From Hoplostethus atlanticus (lineage: Eukaryota > Chordata > Actinopteri > Trachichthyiformes > Trachichthyidae), in the NCBI GenBank assembly GCA_034670405.1, contig JAXDDX010000002.1, positions 4,317,501-4,381,500 of the forward strand: a stretch of DNA of 64,000 bases, written 5' to 3'. The notes under the pieces are model-generated. The model was not told where the DNA came from. It did no database searches and saw only the letters and a list, made by a program, of their open reading frames with translations. Position numbers and translations under genes: made by a program. Within the stretch, counting starts at the first letter, position 1. The number at the start of each line of letters is the position of its first letter. This document shows, in pieces, positions 1 to 28,573 of this stretch.

Positions 1-362
1 AACACTTGTATGAATGATAATAGAAGATTGGGTTCCTTGTGGAGAAACAGGAAAGTGGGCTGTACGGTGCCATGCAGTAAAGATTTCAGAGCACCAAAAA
101 CCTGCATGCTACATGTGAGGTATCGGCATTGCGCTGACATGATGTTGATAACAGTTCACCATAACCACTTCTGGGAGGTAGCATCAATTCAGTTAAAATC
201 CTAAATCCTGTTAGATATGACATGGGAGCCTCACAGTATTACCATTGCCTGGTGTGTGTGTGTGTGTGTGTGGTTGTGTACATGTGCATTTGTGTGTGTA
301 CGGCTCTAAGCATTCAAGCATGCATTCATTCATATCTGTACATGTAGTGTGTGCATTTTGAA

Positions 363-378
363 TGTGTGTGTGTGTGTG

Positions 379-447
<69 letters not shown>

Positions 448-452
448 GAGAG
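363..452. repeat. (GT)n-(GA)n compound microsatellite
   Basis: A short GT run (363-380) is followed by about 70 bp of nearly pure GA with one interruption near 435. The open frames across it encode only Ser-Leu or Arg-Glu repeats. Confidence 0.95.
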
Positions 453-1140
453 GACCCCATTAGTAGATTTGGCCTGAGGCTGAATCCCCAGTGATGTCAA
501 ACAGCGTAGTAATGGTCCTATCTCCCCCTCCATCCCTTCGTCCCTCCATCCTCTCTTCCCTTCCTCCATCAGATCTCCACCTTTCCTTCCTCCCCTCTTC
601 TCCTCTTCTCCACTCCATCACCTCGTCGCTTCATGTTAGCGCCACATCAGCACACCAATCAAATACGCACGCTTCTTGGAAGGAAATGGCCCAGGTTAGT
701 CAGGAGTGTCAATATCGTCAATAACAAACACAATACTGAATAAACCTTTCTTAGAAGGCGCGCCAGCTCTTCTTGAACCACGCTGAATAGGAATGGAAAC
801 GGAGAGCGATACCTGGGCTATCAAAGGTGTGGCCACTGTTGAATGATATCACTAAAGATGTGTAACTGATATCAACATGACTAATTTGGCATTTTCCGGT
901 TATTTGTAGCCTCATATTCGCAACACAGGTATTCTGTTCTGGGATTAGGAGAAATTTGAGTCTTCCTTGTGTGACAGCACTGTAAGAAACAATAGGGACT
1001 AAACAAAAGCCGCCGAAGTCTTACAGAATAAAATATTGATTTCCCTGAGCGATATTGAAAATAATATAGACCTGGAATTCAATAGGATCAAGTCTGCTAA
1101 AAAACAAAACAAAACATGATGACAAGATATTCACTGACCA

Positions 1141-1141
1141 G

Positions 1142-1176
<35 letters not shown>

Positions 1177-1184
1177 GGATGGAT
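1141..1184. repeat. (GATA)n microsatellite
   Basis: About ten tandem gata units end in two ggat units. A similar GATA array sits at 59971-60008. Confidence 0.95.
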
Positions 1185-1403
1185 TAGAAAAAATGACCTA
1201 AAACTGCCCTATCACCAAAAGACACAGAGACAGCCAGCTACACAGACATATAGAGCTCTACCCCTTTAAACACCATCACACGGTGCTGTTAACTCCGACA
1301 ACGACTAGTCCCAACGGGTTGTCTACATGTGAAGGCAGTGATATGGAGGAATGGAAGGATGGCATTGGGAAAAACATGACAGAAAACGAAGGAGTATAAA
1401 TGT

Positions 1404-1419
1404 GGGGGGGGGGGGGGGG
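1404..1419. repeat. Poly-G homopolymer
   Basis: An uninterrupted run of 16 G. Similar runs occur at 11268-11283 and 15671-15688. Length calls in such runs are unreliable. Confidence 0.9.
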
Positions 1420-1697
1420 ATGCAGAAGAATGAGGCTTCTCCTGTCTTGGCCTTAATGGTCCAAATGAGGTTGGGGGAGAAGATGGGGGTGGATGGGGAG
1501 ACTAACAGAAGAGACTGGGGATGCTGAGGGTTGGGCTGGATGGATGTGGGACTGGAGACTGAGGGAGACCAGAGCTAAGTGACTCAGGCTCAACACCATA
1601 TGAGCTGGCAGCTTGTCACATCCCAACCCATCACTGAGGGGCTGGATAGCAGAGCCTTCTGAGTCCCTGTTTTACCACAGAGCAGCTCCCATCACCT

Positions 1698-1699
<2 letters not shown>

Positions 1700-1740
<41 letters not shown>
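1700..1740. repeat. (CA)n microsatellite
   Basis: About 20 perfect CA units. Confidence 0.95.
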
Positions 1741-1742
<2 letters not shown>

Positions 1743-2216
1743 TGGTCAACAAGCTTGTTGGCCAAGAAAAGTTGGCCACAATTTAACTTTTCACGGTCAT
1801 CGGCCGTCAACAGCCAATCTGATTTTCACGCGTCTTTGTTTCCGTACCGATATGATTATGTTTCATTAACAATAGCTCCGTCTGCTAAGTGCAAAATGGA
1901 CGAGAAGTTGATTACAGCAAAGTCAAAGCTTCCCAGTTCTCTACAACTTTTATTTGAAAGACTACAGGAATAAACATCTCTAGGACGATACTTGTGGAAC
2001 AGTTGGGGTCGATGGTAATTTTATTGATTTTTCGGTTTATTTTCAATGAATGCTACCAAATTAGCGCTTGCCAGCTAGCTGCGTCAACTCCTTGATGTAA
2101 TGTAATGTAATGTAAAGACAATACCAAAGCAGCAAAAAAATACAAGATTTACTTTGTAGCTGCACGAAACCAAGTTGCTTGCTGTGTCAATGCCTTGTTA
2201 CTCTAATCTAAACCAA

Positions 2217-2400
2217 ATCCAAAATCTAACCCTAAAGCCAAGTCCTAACCCTAAACCTAATCCTAACTCTAACCTTAACCCTAAAGCCAAGTCCTAACCC
2301 TAAACCTAATCCTAACTCTAACCTTAACCCTAAAGCCAAGTCCTAACACTAAACCTAATCCTAACTCTAACCTTAACCCTAAAGCCAAGTCCTAACCCTG
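2217..2400. repeat. Telomere-like minisatellite, period about 49 bp
   Basis: Variants of CCTAA/CCCTAA follow one another for about 180 bp. They are organised as just over three copies of a higher-order unit of about 49 bp, each containing 'aaagccaagtcctaac' followed by degenerate cctaa words. Copies differ by single bases (ccctaa, cactaa, ccctga), so this is an old interstitial array and not a chromosome end. Confidence 0.85.
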
Positions 2401-2568
2401 AACAAGAAAGATTTCCCTCATCTTTCTATCATTGTCATGGCATTTGGTCCAAGTGTAGAAATAAAATAACACACACACACAAACATCTGTGAGTGTTCAT
2501 GTGTGTGCACAAATGCAGCATCTGCACAAATGTGGACATAGATTACGTATATGTGAGGTACGGTGCCT

Positions 2569-2570
<2 letters not shown>

Positions 2571-2603
<33 letters not shown>
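2571..2603. repeat. (CA)n microsatellite
   Basis: About 16 CA units. Confidence 0.95.
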
Positions 2604-2606
<3 letters not shown>

Positions 2607-5600
2607 CCTTTGTCTCTCATTGGAATATCCATGCCAATTAAAATCCTGTTTCTAAAAATAGACAACTATGATTATGTTGGCAGGGAGTAGAGATTCTGTA
2701 TGAAAATTTGTTGTGTATTATTAATGAAATGAGTACGGAATATGCAATTTATTCTTACAGCAAGTTATTCGGCAGGGGTAGGCCTTGTGGTTATCGCGGA
2801 GAGGTTGTTAAGGTGAACCCATCCCACTTCAGTCGAGACTAATTGAAAATTCTACTGATGTGGGTTCTCATCAAAATGGAAAATGAGTGTTTCTAAATTA
2901 AGGACTGGGGATTATGTTTGTGATTTTGAAATTAACTGTATTCAATTTCCAAATAACTCCCTGAAACAAAATTATCAGAGACCCCGAGTAAACAGAACAG
3001 GATAAATGGTCATGTGCTGGATTCATTTTACAGATTCTGTGTCTCTGCCAGAATTGGTTGTGAATTTTGAAGACACAAAGCAGATGACACCCACCTCAAT
3101 GGATGTTTTAGAAAAGATGTTAGGCAGCATATATTGAGACATTTGCAAATTAAAAAGAATTGAACTGAAGATAAAGAACTCAGCAAACACACAATCACTG
3201 CCACCACTGCAGTATTTTGTCAGACATGTCAATCAAATAATTCATTTTTATTACAATTTGAATGACAGGTTTGCACATAAACATCAAATGGATATGGAGT
3301 GACTTCTGAACATGTTAAAGTTGAATCATTCAGTTGGTTGGCTGAAAAAAAAAACGTTCCTCCCACGAGTTCAGTCGAGGTCTGTGAAACTCCATAAAGA
3401 CTGACTACCTCTCACGGCCTGTTCCCGGTTCCCACAGTCGTGATCAGGTCATGTGATCGACACACAGGGATGTGTTGTCACCGGGTAAGACAACTACCTT
3501 CGATGGAAGAAAATACACCCGCGCTCCTCTCCTCTCTCAGGCTAGAGTTACGGCTCAGTCCTTGGGTCTTAGCTAATAGGAAACTGAACCCTCACTGCTC
3601 CTCTGTCTGTTGTGTAAGGCAGCCTTTCTCCTATCCCTCCTCTATATGTCCTGGTCAGGCATTGTGGCTCTCTCTCTGGCTGGTTTCTTTTCCTGTTCCT
3701 CTCCAAGAAATAGGTCCTGCAGTAACAGCATATGGCTGCATGCATTTTGCATAGGCCAAAATATATTTGATCAACATTTCTATGCCCTTAAAGTGCAAAC
3801 CCTGGAGCAGCCTTGTGAGTGAAAGCATTGCTTGCAAGATGAGTTGAATAGCTTGAATTGTTGTTTTTGTTTTTTTAAATACTGCTATTTTCGGTCTGCA
3901 GCATAGTGATTGTTAATGACAGACCAGAAACTTGTGTTGAGTTTGTCTCGGTCGGTGCACACAGTGTTCACACAGCGTTCCCTTCAGAAGTAACATCAAC
4001 ACATGTATGGATTGTGAGACGCAGACATGCTTGCGTTATCTTTCCACTCTCACATTTTAGATGGCCCATCCATGCTGTTCAAAGTATGCACTTTGATCAG
4101 TCCTATAAATGTCCCCCTTGTTGACTCTACAGTAACAGTAATCAGAGTGAGGGCAACCCAGGTCAGAGAGACGGTGTGCATCAAAGCCACATCAAAATAA
4201 GACAGAAGAGGTCCATCTCTGAATAGACAGATTAGGGGGTGTGGTAGACACTGATAGTCTCTCATTGTGAATGCCCGGGTTCATTTGTCAGTTAACGTGT
4301 GTGTGAGTCTGTCTATGCTGCACGCCACCACTCCAGCAGCGCTGTATTCTCCAAGTCATGAGCATTAACAACTAGGGTTTCTTAGCTCAGCTGCTCCTCA
4401 TTACTGATTCTAACTTGGTTATTTATTAATCTATTAATTAATTTATTATCTATTAAGCTTTCTCTTTCTCATTGTGGTCTTTTGCCTCTCACCTATGTGT
4501 TGTGTGTGTGAGGTAGGGTTAAACCAATATAAATGATATCGGCCTTTTATTAAATATTGGCTATGGGCCGGTCATATGAAGATATGAAGGAGGTTACTCA
4601 CTGACCACAGCTACATAAAAACTGTCTATTTTTTTGCACATTTTATTTATACATCTTATTGCTCCAGGATGTTTGTGTGAATGAATTCTTCCTTTGATTA
4701 AAGGAAGTAATCTATCCCAGAGTTTCCCTGCCATTGATCAGGTTTGAATTGAATAGGTGGGTCACCCTGCCCTGCTGCTAACCCTAAAAGGATTTCATTA
4801 GTCTGGGTTTTAGTGGCACATGATGGTCTAAATACTATTTCAGGGCCTTTTCCACCCTGCCAAGAACAAAATATTTTAGGGGCAAATACTTGAATACACT
4901 GAATGTAATTCTTCAGCATGAAAATGGAAAAATTCAAAGATATTGAATATTGGCACAAAATAGTTTCAATACAAGCAGCTTCAATACTAAAATAAACTCA
5001 CGGTTATCTCATGGCTATTATTTAGTGTTGGAACAAACTAAAACCAAACAAAACCACACTTGGTCGAGTTACCCAGTCATAATAGCTGCTGGAACTGTAC
5101 AGTCCACCCAAGGCCTCCTCTTCTTGACGGTGACTGAAACGTTTTGATGGATGAATACTTCATGCCTTTCATGACTGTCATTTCATCTCCTGCATGGTAT
5201 ACAAGTGACTAAATAATGTGCTGCCCCACGGTTGGAAAATGCGATGACATAAGCTAATCCCGAATGTTGCATAACAAAAAACATTGAATGGAAAGATTAT
5301 TTAAGTTTTGATATCAGAATTTGGCTTGTAACATCTTGGTTTATTGATTATTGATGTTAGCACTACCACGCATCGCAGGTGTTTTTTATTGAAATTTCCA
5401 AAAAGGATGTATTTCAGCAGGAAACAAACAAAGAACAGTTTGAAAAGAACCAGATGATAGGATGACGAAGTTGGTTGAGGAAGAAGAGGAGGAAAACAAA
5501 GACGGAACATAAAGCGGCGGGGAGAGGGAGAGGAGGAAAATGGGTATGAGCTTGAAAGAGAGAGAGAGAGAGATAGCGAGAGGTTTCCATGTCTCTCATT

Positions 5601-5846
5601 CTGCAAATAAACAAAAAGTAAACACCAGTGGAAGAAACACGGTGACACTTGATGCCACTGCCTGCTCCTCCACCTGCCCACTCAGGTTTCCCAGAGGGCC
5701 ATTCTGCCGGCCACAGGACAAAAGCAGCGCAAAAAGCCAACACCTCTTCCCCCTTGGGCGCTCAGAGACAAAGAATAATAAAAAAAAAAGAGATACAACA
5801 CCTTTGTTTGCCGAGATTAAAACATGTTGCATTCTCCTCCTCCCAC

Positions 5847-5849
<3 letters not shown>

Positions 5850-5896
<47 letters not shown>
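5850..5896. repeat. (CT)n microsatellite
   Basis: About 23 CT units. A weaker GA run at 5555-5575 lies upstream in the opposite sense. Confidence 0.95.
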
Positions 5897-5899
<3 letters not shown>

Positions 5900-7889
5900 G
5901 CTCTTCCCTCCCCCTTTCCCCAGAGGTAACTCTACCGGGCAAGAGATGCAACTGTCACTGAACTCCTCTCTCTCCATTCTTGGTAGCTAATAAAATCTTC
6001 CTTATTATTTGGGTGTTTCCTATTGTTTGGGTGTCATTGTAGTGTGTCTCGTGACGCTGTGATTAGCGGATTAGTACAGGCAGCCTTGGCACGGGGTGAA
6101 TGGGGGAGCCTATCCTTTTGCTGTGCCTCCTGTGTGATACGGGTATAAGGTTGGTGATATGACCAGACTTGTGTCCCAGCCCGATTGTTGATGAGTGAAA
6201 TGGAATCGCTGCTCATATAAAAGAATGCCCAGCCTTAGCTTTCTTTATGAATGTACACTAGGGAATCTGACTCTGACGATAACAGTTTAGGAATTCACAT
6301 GTGGAAGAACACGAGTGCTACGTGCACTGGAATTTCAAAATAAAATATTGTCACATGTGCCTCGATAACACTTTAAGGTGTAAGGAACACTTTATGTCTA
6401 CAGCACGCGCCTGGAATATCTGCACCTAGCACTTTTCTGACAACAGGTCTCCTTATATAATCCCATCGTCAGACAGTTATTACTCCAGCAAGTTAAGAGT
6501 AATGGATGTGTTGCTGCATGCAGCAACACAGGAAAACGTACAAAAAAACAACAACAATCTATCACTACAATGGTAACCCTGGTAGGGAGGGTGGTCCCTA
6601 GACACACTCTCTCCATGGGGGGGTTTCTGACAATCTGGCAACCACAGTGGGAGGTCTCCCTCTCATCAACACTGTAGGATCCAGACCACTCATCTACCTT
6701 TCCTCACTCTCTTTCGCTCTTCTTTCATTTCCTTTGCTCTTGTCTGCACACTGTAGAACAACCAAGCACACAAGCACACAACACAAGCACAGCTACGTTG
6801 TCTGACAATCAAGAGATGTTGTTCTGATACATTGTTAATGCGCTTTAGCTGAGAGAAAAGCATTATCGCAAACTCATAGTTTTAGAGTGATTGTCTTTCA
6901 CCAACATTGTTTTCATGTTTCATGTTCTAGAAATGATGTCTGCAGTTACTTTGTTTTATTTACATCTTTTAAATTTAACAGTGACACAACACACATTGGG
7001 AAACACAAGTCATACACTAACATTTCCCTTTTTCCTTCGCTCACTCCTACCCACATTCACTCAACATTCAAGACACACAAAACACAATTTTCCAGTTCTC
7101 AGCAAGTCAAAGCATGAAAGTAGCCGAGTGCTCAGGTTACTGGTTTCCCCTACCCACACTCATTTTCAAGTTCAAGACAACGTCCAGTTCAATAAAGCCA
7201 TGAATCTTTCAATAAAGATTCATGTGTTACTCATAATAGATAGGGCTGTCTCTCCTTCACGATTTAGTTACACAACAGCAACTTTACCAACAAAGTCACT
7301 GACTTAACAGCACCCATTCTTCCCTAACAGACAACACTCAGAGGTTGAGTACATATGATGGAATCAGAAGTGGGCTCATGGTTTCATGTTACGCTAACCT
7401 AAACAGGCCTGTCAGTCTTGACACTTGCTCTGTTTTGAGAATGGCGAGTGGATAAAATGTAAGCCTCTCTCCTCAGTCCTCCTATACAAACAGCAGGCAT
7501 GGATAAAGAGGCAGGGTGAGAAAGTGTAAAGTGGATGTCTATTGAGAGGTCATGTAAGCTTGCCTAATCCTCCTTCACAGTGTTTGTTGTGTTATTAGAG
7601 CTGTATAGGTTGTGGATCCTGTGACACGGGCCCTATTCACTCCTATAGCCTTTAGCCAGTATACTGTGGAGAGGGAGGGTTGTGTTAGTAACAGCTATAA
7701 GCCACAGTGGAGTCAGAAAGGTGGGAAGGTCTTCAGAGACTGCACAGGACCTCTCCCCCGGGGATGGAAGGCTAGGTTAAAAAGCATGGCGCCAGTTTGA
7801 AAGGAAAACGGGTAAACATAATGGTATTTCAATATAGGAGTATGTATAGCTCAGACAAACACCAGAGACTTCTTAATTCACTCAGCAGC

Positions 7890-7895
7890 TTTATT
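7890..7895 (-). terminator. mfsd3: Probable mfsd3 polyadenylation signal
   Basis: An AATAAA hexamer on the minus strand lies about 1.5 kb downstream of the mfsd3 stop codon. I picked it by position and motif alone. A nearer signal variant cannot be excluded. Confidence 0.4.
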
Positions 7896-9410
7896 TTATG
7901 TGCCAATCTCAGTCAACATAGCTGAGAGACAAGTGCTCTACTGTACAGTACATGACAGTGGGCTTGGCTACATGGGTCACCATGACCCAGTAATGATGTA
8001 GTATGGGATCTCATAATATGGCTATGCCTTCATTTCTACCTCTCATGTATATTATGTGGGTAAAAACAGGTTTTTTAGTGTAGTATTTATATTTGCACTG
8101 GCGAACCAGTGGTTGGTTAGTTATTATGTGCAACCACATTTCTGTGAATACATTCACCAACATGGAAAATCAGAATCTGAATGGTTTGTTTCTTACAAAC
8201 CAACATGAAATAAAAAACATTCTACAATGCTGTTTCATTTGATATTTCAATCCCAGAAAAATGTATTTGATACAGTAGACAGTACTGTAGATAATTATAT
8301 TTTATAGTACACTATTATTTTTCCATTTGACTTATTTTTTTACATAAAAGACACAAAGTCAAACAATGTCAGCAGGTACTGCAGCCGGTACGGCACCAAA
8401 GTCTTTTGAACTTTACAAAGAACGGATTTCTTTTTCAGAGCTTATTAAGTGACTGAAAACATCTGATGGATCCGATTCTTTGACTGAAAAACTGAGCTAT
8501 GAAGAAACCATGCTGAATAAATGCTGATCGCTCAACAGCAGAACTGCATTTTACTCCTTTCTAAACTGAAACAGATTCGTCCTTGACCCCGATAACTGGA
8601 AACCTATGTTGGCTAGCTGTTGTGATATATGTAACATACTGTATGTGTTGCTATCGCTCGCTATCTAATCAAGCATTTACCGTGAATGAGCGTGTACTCT
8701 ACTTGGTGCAGCTATATCCTCTTCTACGTATCGTATTATACAGTGTTGATACGAGGTAGCAGAGATTCATTCATTTTGAACTGTAAACCATACAACTTAG
8801 CAGAATGACAAACCTATTGACGTACAGTACGATAAAACAGAACAACCTTCACAGGGGAGCGATATTGCTTTTGGCTACAAATCTTATTGCTGGCTTATTA
8901 CATCACACTAAGATGGCTCAGATGATCATCAGTTAAGACAGCACACGTAAAACAACTTCTCACAACCCGATACTGTGCATAAAGTATGATTGTACCTCAC
9001 TCTCCTTGACCAACCCATTAAACCCCAACAATAAGCCCCGACAATTCAACACACTGTTTGAATGCACCAATCCCACCCCACCCAGAAAACCCATTGCACC
9101 CAATGTGGCCATCCCTACCACTAGAGTATCTGCAAGTTTCATCAAGGTAAGTCTAAGACTTTGAGATCTTTTTAATGAGAGTAAAAATGAAATACAATAC
9201 CAATTTTGCCACTGAAATGAATGTGGCTGATTTATCAACAAAAAAAAGAGTTCCATAAGAAACCTAAAACCAAAGTGAAGACTTAAAGCCTGTATTTAAC
9301 AGTATTACATGACTTTTGAGGCGTTGAATATAGCTAATCAAATTCTAGACATTTCAAGACTTTTTCAGGACCTGCAGGACGTAGCTATATCTCTGAACCT
9401 GATCTTGATC

Positions 9411-26443
<17,033 letters not shown>

Positions 26444-27180
26444 GATCTACCGCAGAAGTGACCCACTGAAAGAGCAGACTGCCGTGGTCCATTGGTCAGG
26501 TCATTGTGATTATTCTGGTTATCATATGTCAAATGGACTGGTTAAACTGGTTGTCCTGGATGAACTGCTTGACCTGAAATGAAAAGAATAGAGATACTGT
26601 AGAGTTCAGGCTTATTGATGTTCAATTTAAAATCTAACGTTAATTGGGGAAGTTGAAGGGTAGCTAAAGTTACATTCACTAGCTGTGTAAGCCTTTGTGA
26701 ACAGATGAGATTTTCGTTATAACGTACTCCACTAACCAGCTCAGTTGTCAGTGACACGCTCACCTCACGACTGATTAACTGATCAAGTGAGTAGCTAAAT
26801 AAGTTAGCTAGCTAACTGTTAAGTTCTCAACCACTCTTAAAAGCCAAACGATTTTATGCGTAGAAAGATGTTGTGCGGTTTGGTGGTGACCACTCGTTTT
26901 TCGTCATTTGATATTTTTCAAAACACAAGCATGACATTGCATCGTTGGCCTTTTACAGACAGCTATTAAAAGCATAGCTGTCAAACTAGCCGGCTAGCTA
27001 ACGTTAGCTAGCTATTTTACTGTCAAGCTGAAATTAATCAAAAGATAGCTTACGAATGGCATTTTATAACTTATTAGTATTATTTGGGTCTATGTTGTAG
27101 TCCCTAAAACAGCTCCAGATAAGAGAAATTTTGACACATACTGAAAGGGGAGAATTGGTTAGCGTAACGCTGGTTAAACG
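26444..27180. promoter_or_regulatory. mfsd3: mfsd3 upstream region
   Basis: This should contain the mfsd3 5' UTR and promoter, but I could not fix a transcription start. It holds the 20-bp perfect palindrome GCTAGCTAACGTTAGCTAGC at 26993-27012 and several minus-strand donor-like sites (gtaagc near 27046, gtatgt at 27136-27141) that could end non-coding first exons. Confidence 0.35.
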
Positions 27181-27712
27181 TAGGGATGGGCTGCTCGGTA
27201 CTCCAATAGTATCTCTCCGGGCCTGCAGCTGGACCCCACTCCGGTACTACTGTCTCGATCTTTTCGACACTCATTGCGTCAGAACGACGTCCCGAAATAC
27301 GGTTCAAAACACTTACGGTCACGTGACGCAACACGTTTCGAAACACCACGTGACTTTATAAAACGAGCTGGAAAATTCAAAAACTTTGAATGAATGCCAT
27401 TGCGAGAGACCTTGTGAGATTAGTGTGAGATAGTGTGAGATAGTGTGAGAGTTAGCTGTGTGATAGTGTGATAGTTTGTTATCTTTTTTGTTAGGTGTGT
27501 GTATGTAAAAAAAACTAAAACATATATATAGTTTATAGTTAGCCCACTTAGTTTATTCCTAGATAGTTTATAGTTTACCTAGTTACTAGTAGTTAGTCAT
27601 GGAAGATAGGGCAAACAAGAGACCAAGGTCCTTGGCATGGGAGCACTTTGATCTGGTCTCCCCTAACAAGGTGCAGTGTTTGCGATATCCTCAGCATTTG
27701 GCGTACTGTAAT
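27180..27712 (+). mobile_element. 5' fragment of a BED-finger (hAT) transposon
   Basis: Begins near 27182 with tagggatgggc, a typical hAT terminal sequence. It then has E-boxes (GTCACGTGAC at 27318-27327, CACGTG at 27347), a TATA-like tataaaa at 27357, and an ATG at 27599. That frame reads MEDRANKRPRSLAWEHFDLV, a BED zinc-finger start like those of ZBED/hAT transposases. The first Cys is kept (KVQC) but the second is lost (RY). The frame then runs into Tc1-type sequence, so the element is broken. The right terminus was not found. Confidence 0.6.
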
Positions 27713-28052
27713 GTCTTCAATGTTGAGGCACCTGTATTGTGTAGTCACCAGACCTCAACCCCATTGAACATCTTTGGAAACATTTCAAAAGAGAAAAGGC
27801 GAAACGTACTGCAACATACTAGACGCTGTCTGGGATGCTCTAAAGGAGTGCTGGAATAATGTGGATTCTCAAATTCTGTAAAAACTTGCCGAATCAAGTG
27901 CAAGCTGTGATTAAGGCAAACGGTGGACAAACTTTTATTAGTGAAATGTTATGTAATCTTGTTTGAGAAACATCATTTGACCAAAAGTTTGTATTAGTTT
28001 TTGATGAAAAACTGTTCTTGGTAGTGGACTCAGACGTTTGGAGCCTACTGTA
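27713..28052 (+). mobile_element. 3' part of a Tc1-type transposon inside the hAT fragment
   Basis: A decayed frame reads SHQTSTPLNIFG (compare SPDLNPIEHLW of Tc1 transposases), then a Lys/Arg-rich stretch and a frame-shifted C-terminal part. It ends with a terminal repeat-like segment whose reverse complement starts tacagtaggctccaaacg. The matching left terminus is absent, so the copy is 5'-truncated. Confidence 0.65.
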
Positions 28053-28130
28053 TGTGAATCCATGTGTCATACGTAGTATATGTGTCAACTATGAGGTTAA
28101 AAGAGCAGAGACCACTCATTCATAAAAGCT

Positions 28131-28136
28131 TTTATT
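28131..28136 (-). terminator. anxa1: anxa1 polyadenylation signal
   Basis: AATAAA on the minus strand 438 bp downstream of the anxa1 stop, the first strong hexamer found there. Confidence 0.6.
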
Positions 28137-28573
28137 AGCAGAATGTCCAAGCTCCTTCCAGAGTACTGCGGCCACTGAATATATTTATATTTGGTACATG
28201 GCGTGATCATGGGTATCTAATAGGTGCAAGTAAGAGCCCAATCGCTTTCTTACAAGTAGACAGCCTATTTCAGAGCATAGGTCGACTGGCAAACTGCTCT
28301 CCCATCTCTGCCTAGATCAAGTATTGGATGGCACAGGGATAGAGTTAATTTGGAAAGAGAGTATCAACTGAAGCATTGCTGTTTTCCATGTTGATCTCTG
28401 CTTATTGCTGCTAATAGCTGTTTAATGTCATGACAGCGATGAAGAGTACATTGTCTCGGCAGTTGTCCACAAGAGAGTATGGCACAATGGTCTATGAATG
28501 AGGAGGTTATAGGGGACATTTTCCATAGCTGGGCAGGGTGGTGCATCTTCAGTTGTATGATCCCAGTTGGCTA

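Larger units (their letters stand above)
1..7889. other. Gene-poor intergenic region downstream of mfsd3
   Basis: I found no exon series with conserved protein sequence here on either strand. The open frames are short, AT-rich or lie in simple repeats. The stretch holds microsatellites, a telomere-like minisatellite at about 2217-2400 and a polypurine/polypyrimidine tract at 5850-5896. The mfsd3 transcript probably ends at its right edge. Confidence 0.6.

Noticed and set aside
3440-3754. 104-codon plus-strand frame
   Set aside because: Low-complexity composition, no homology, and isolated in gene-poor DNA.
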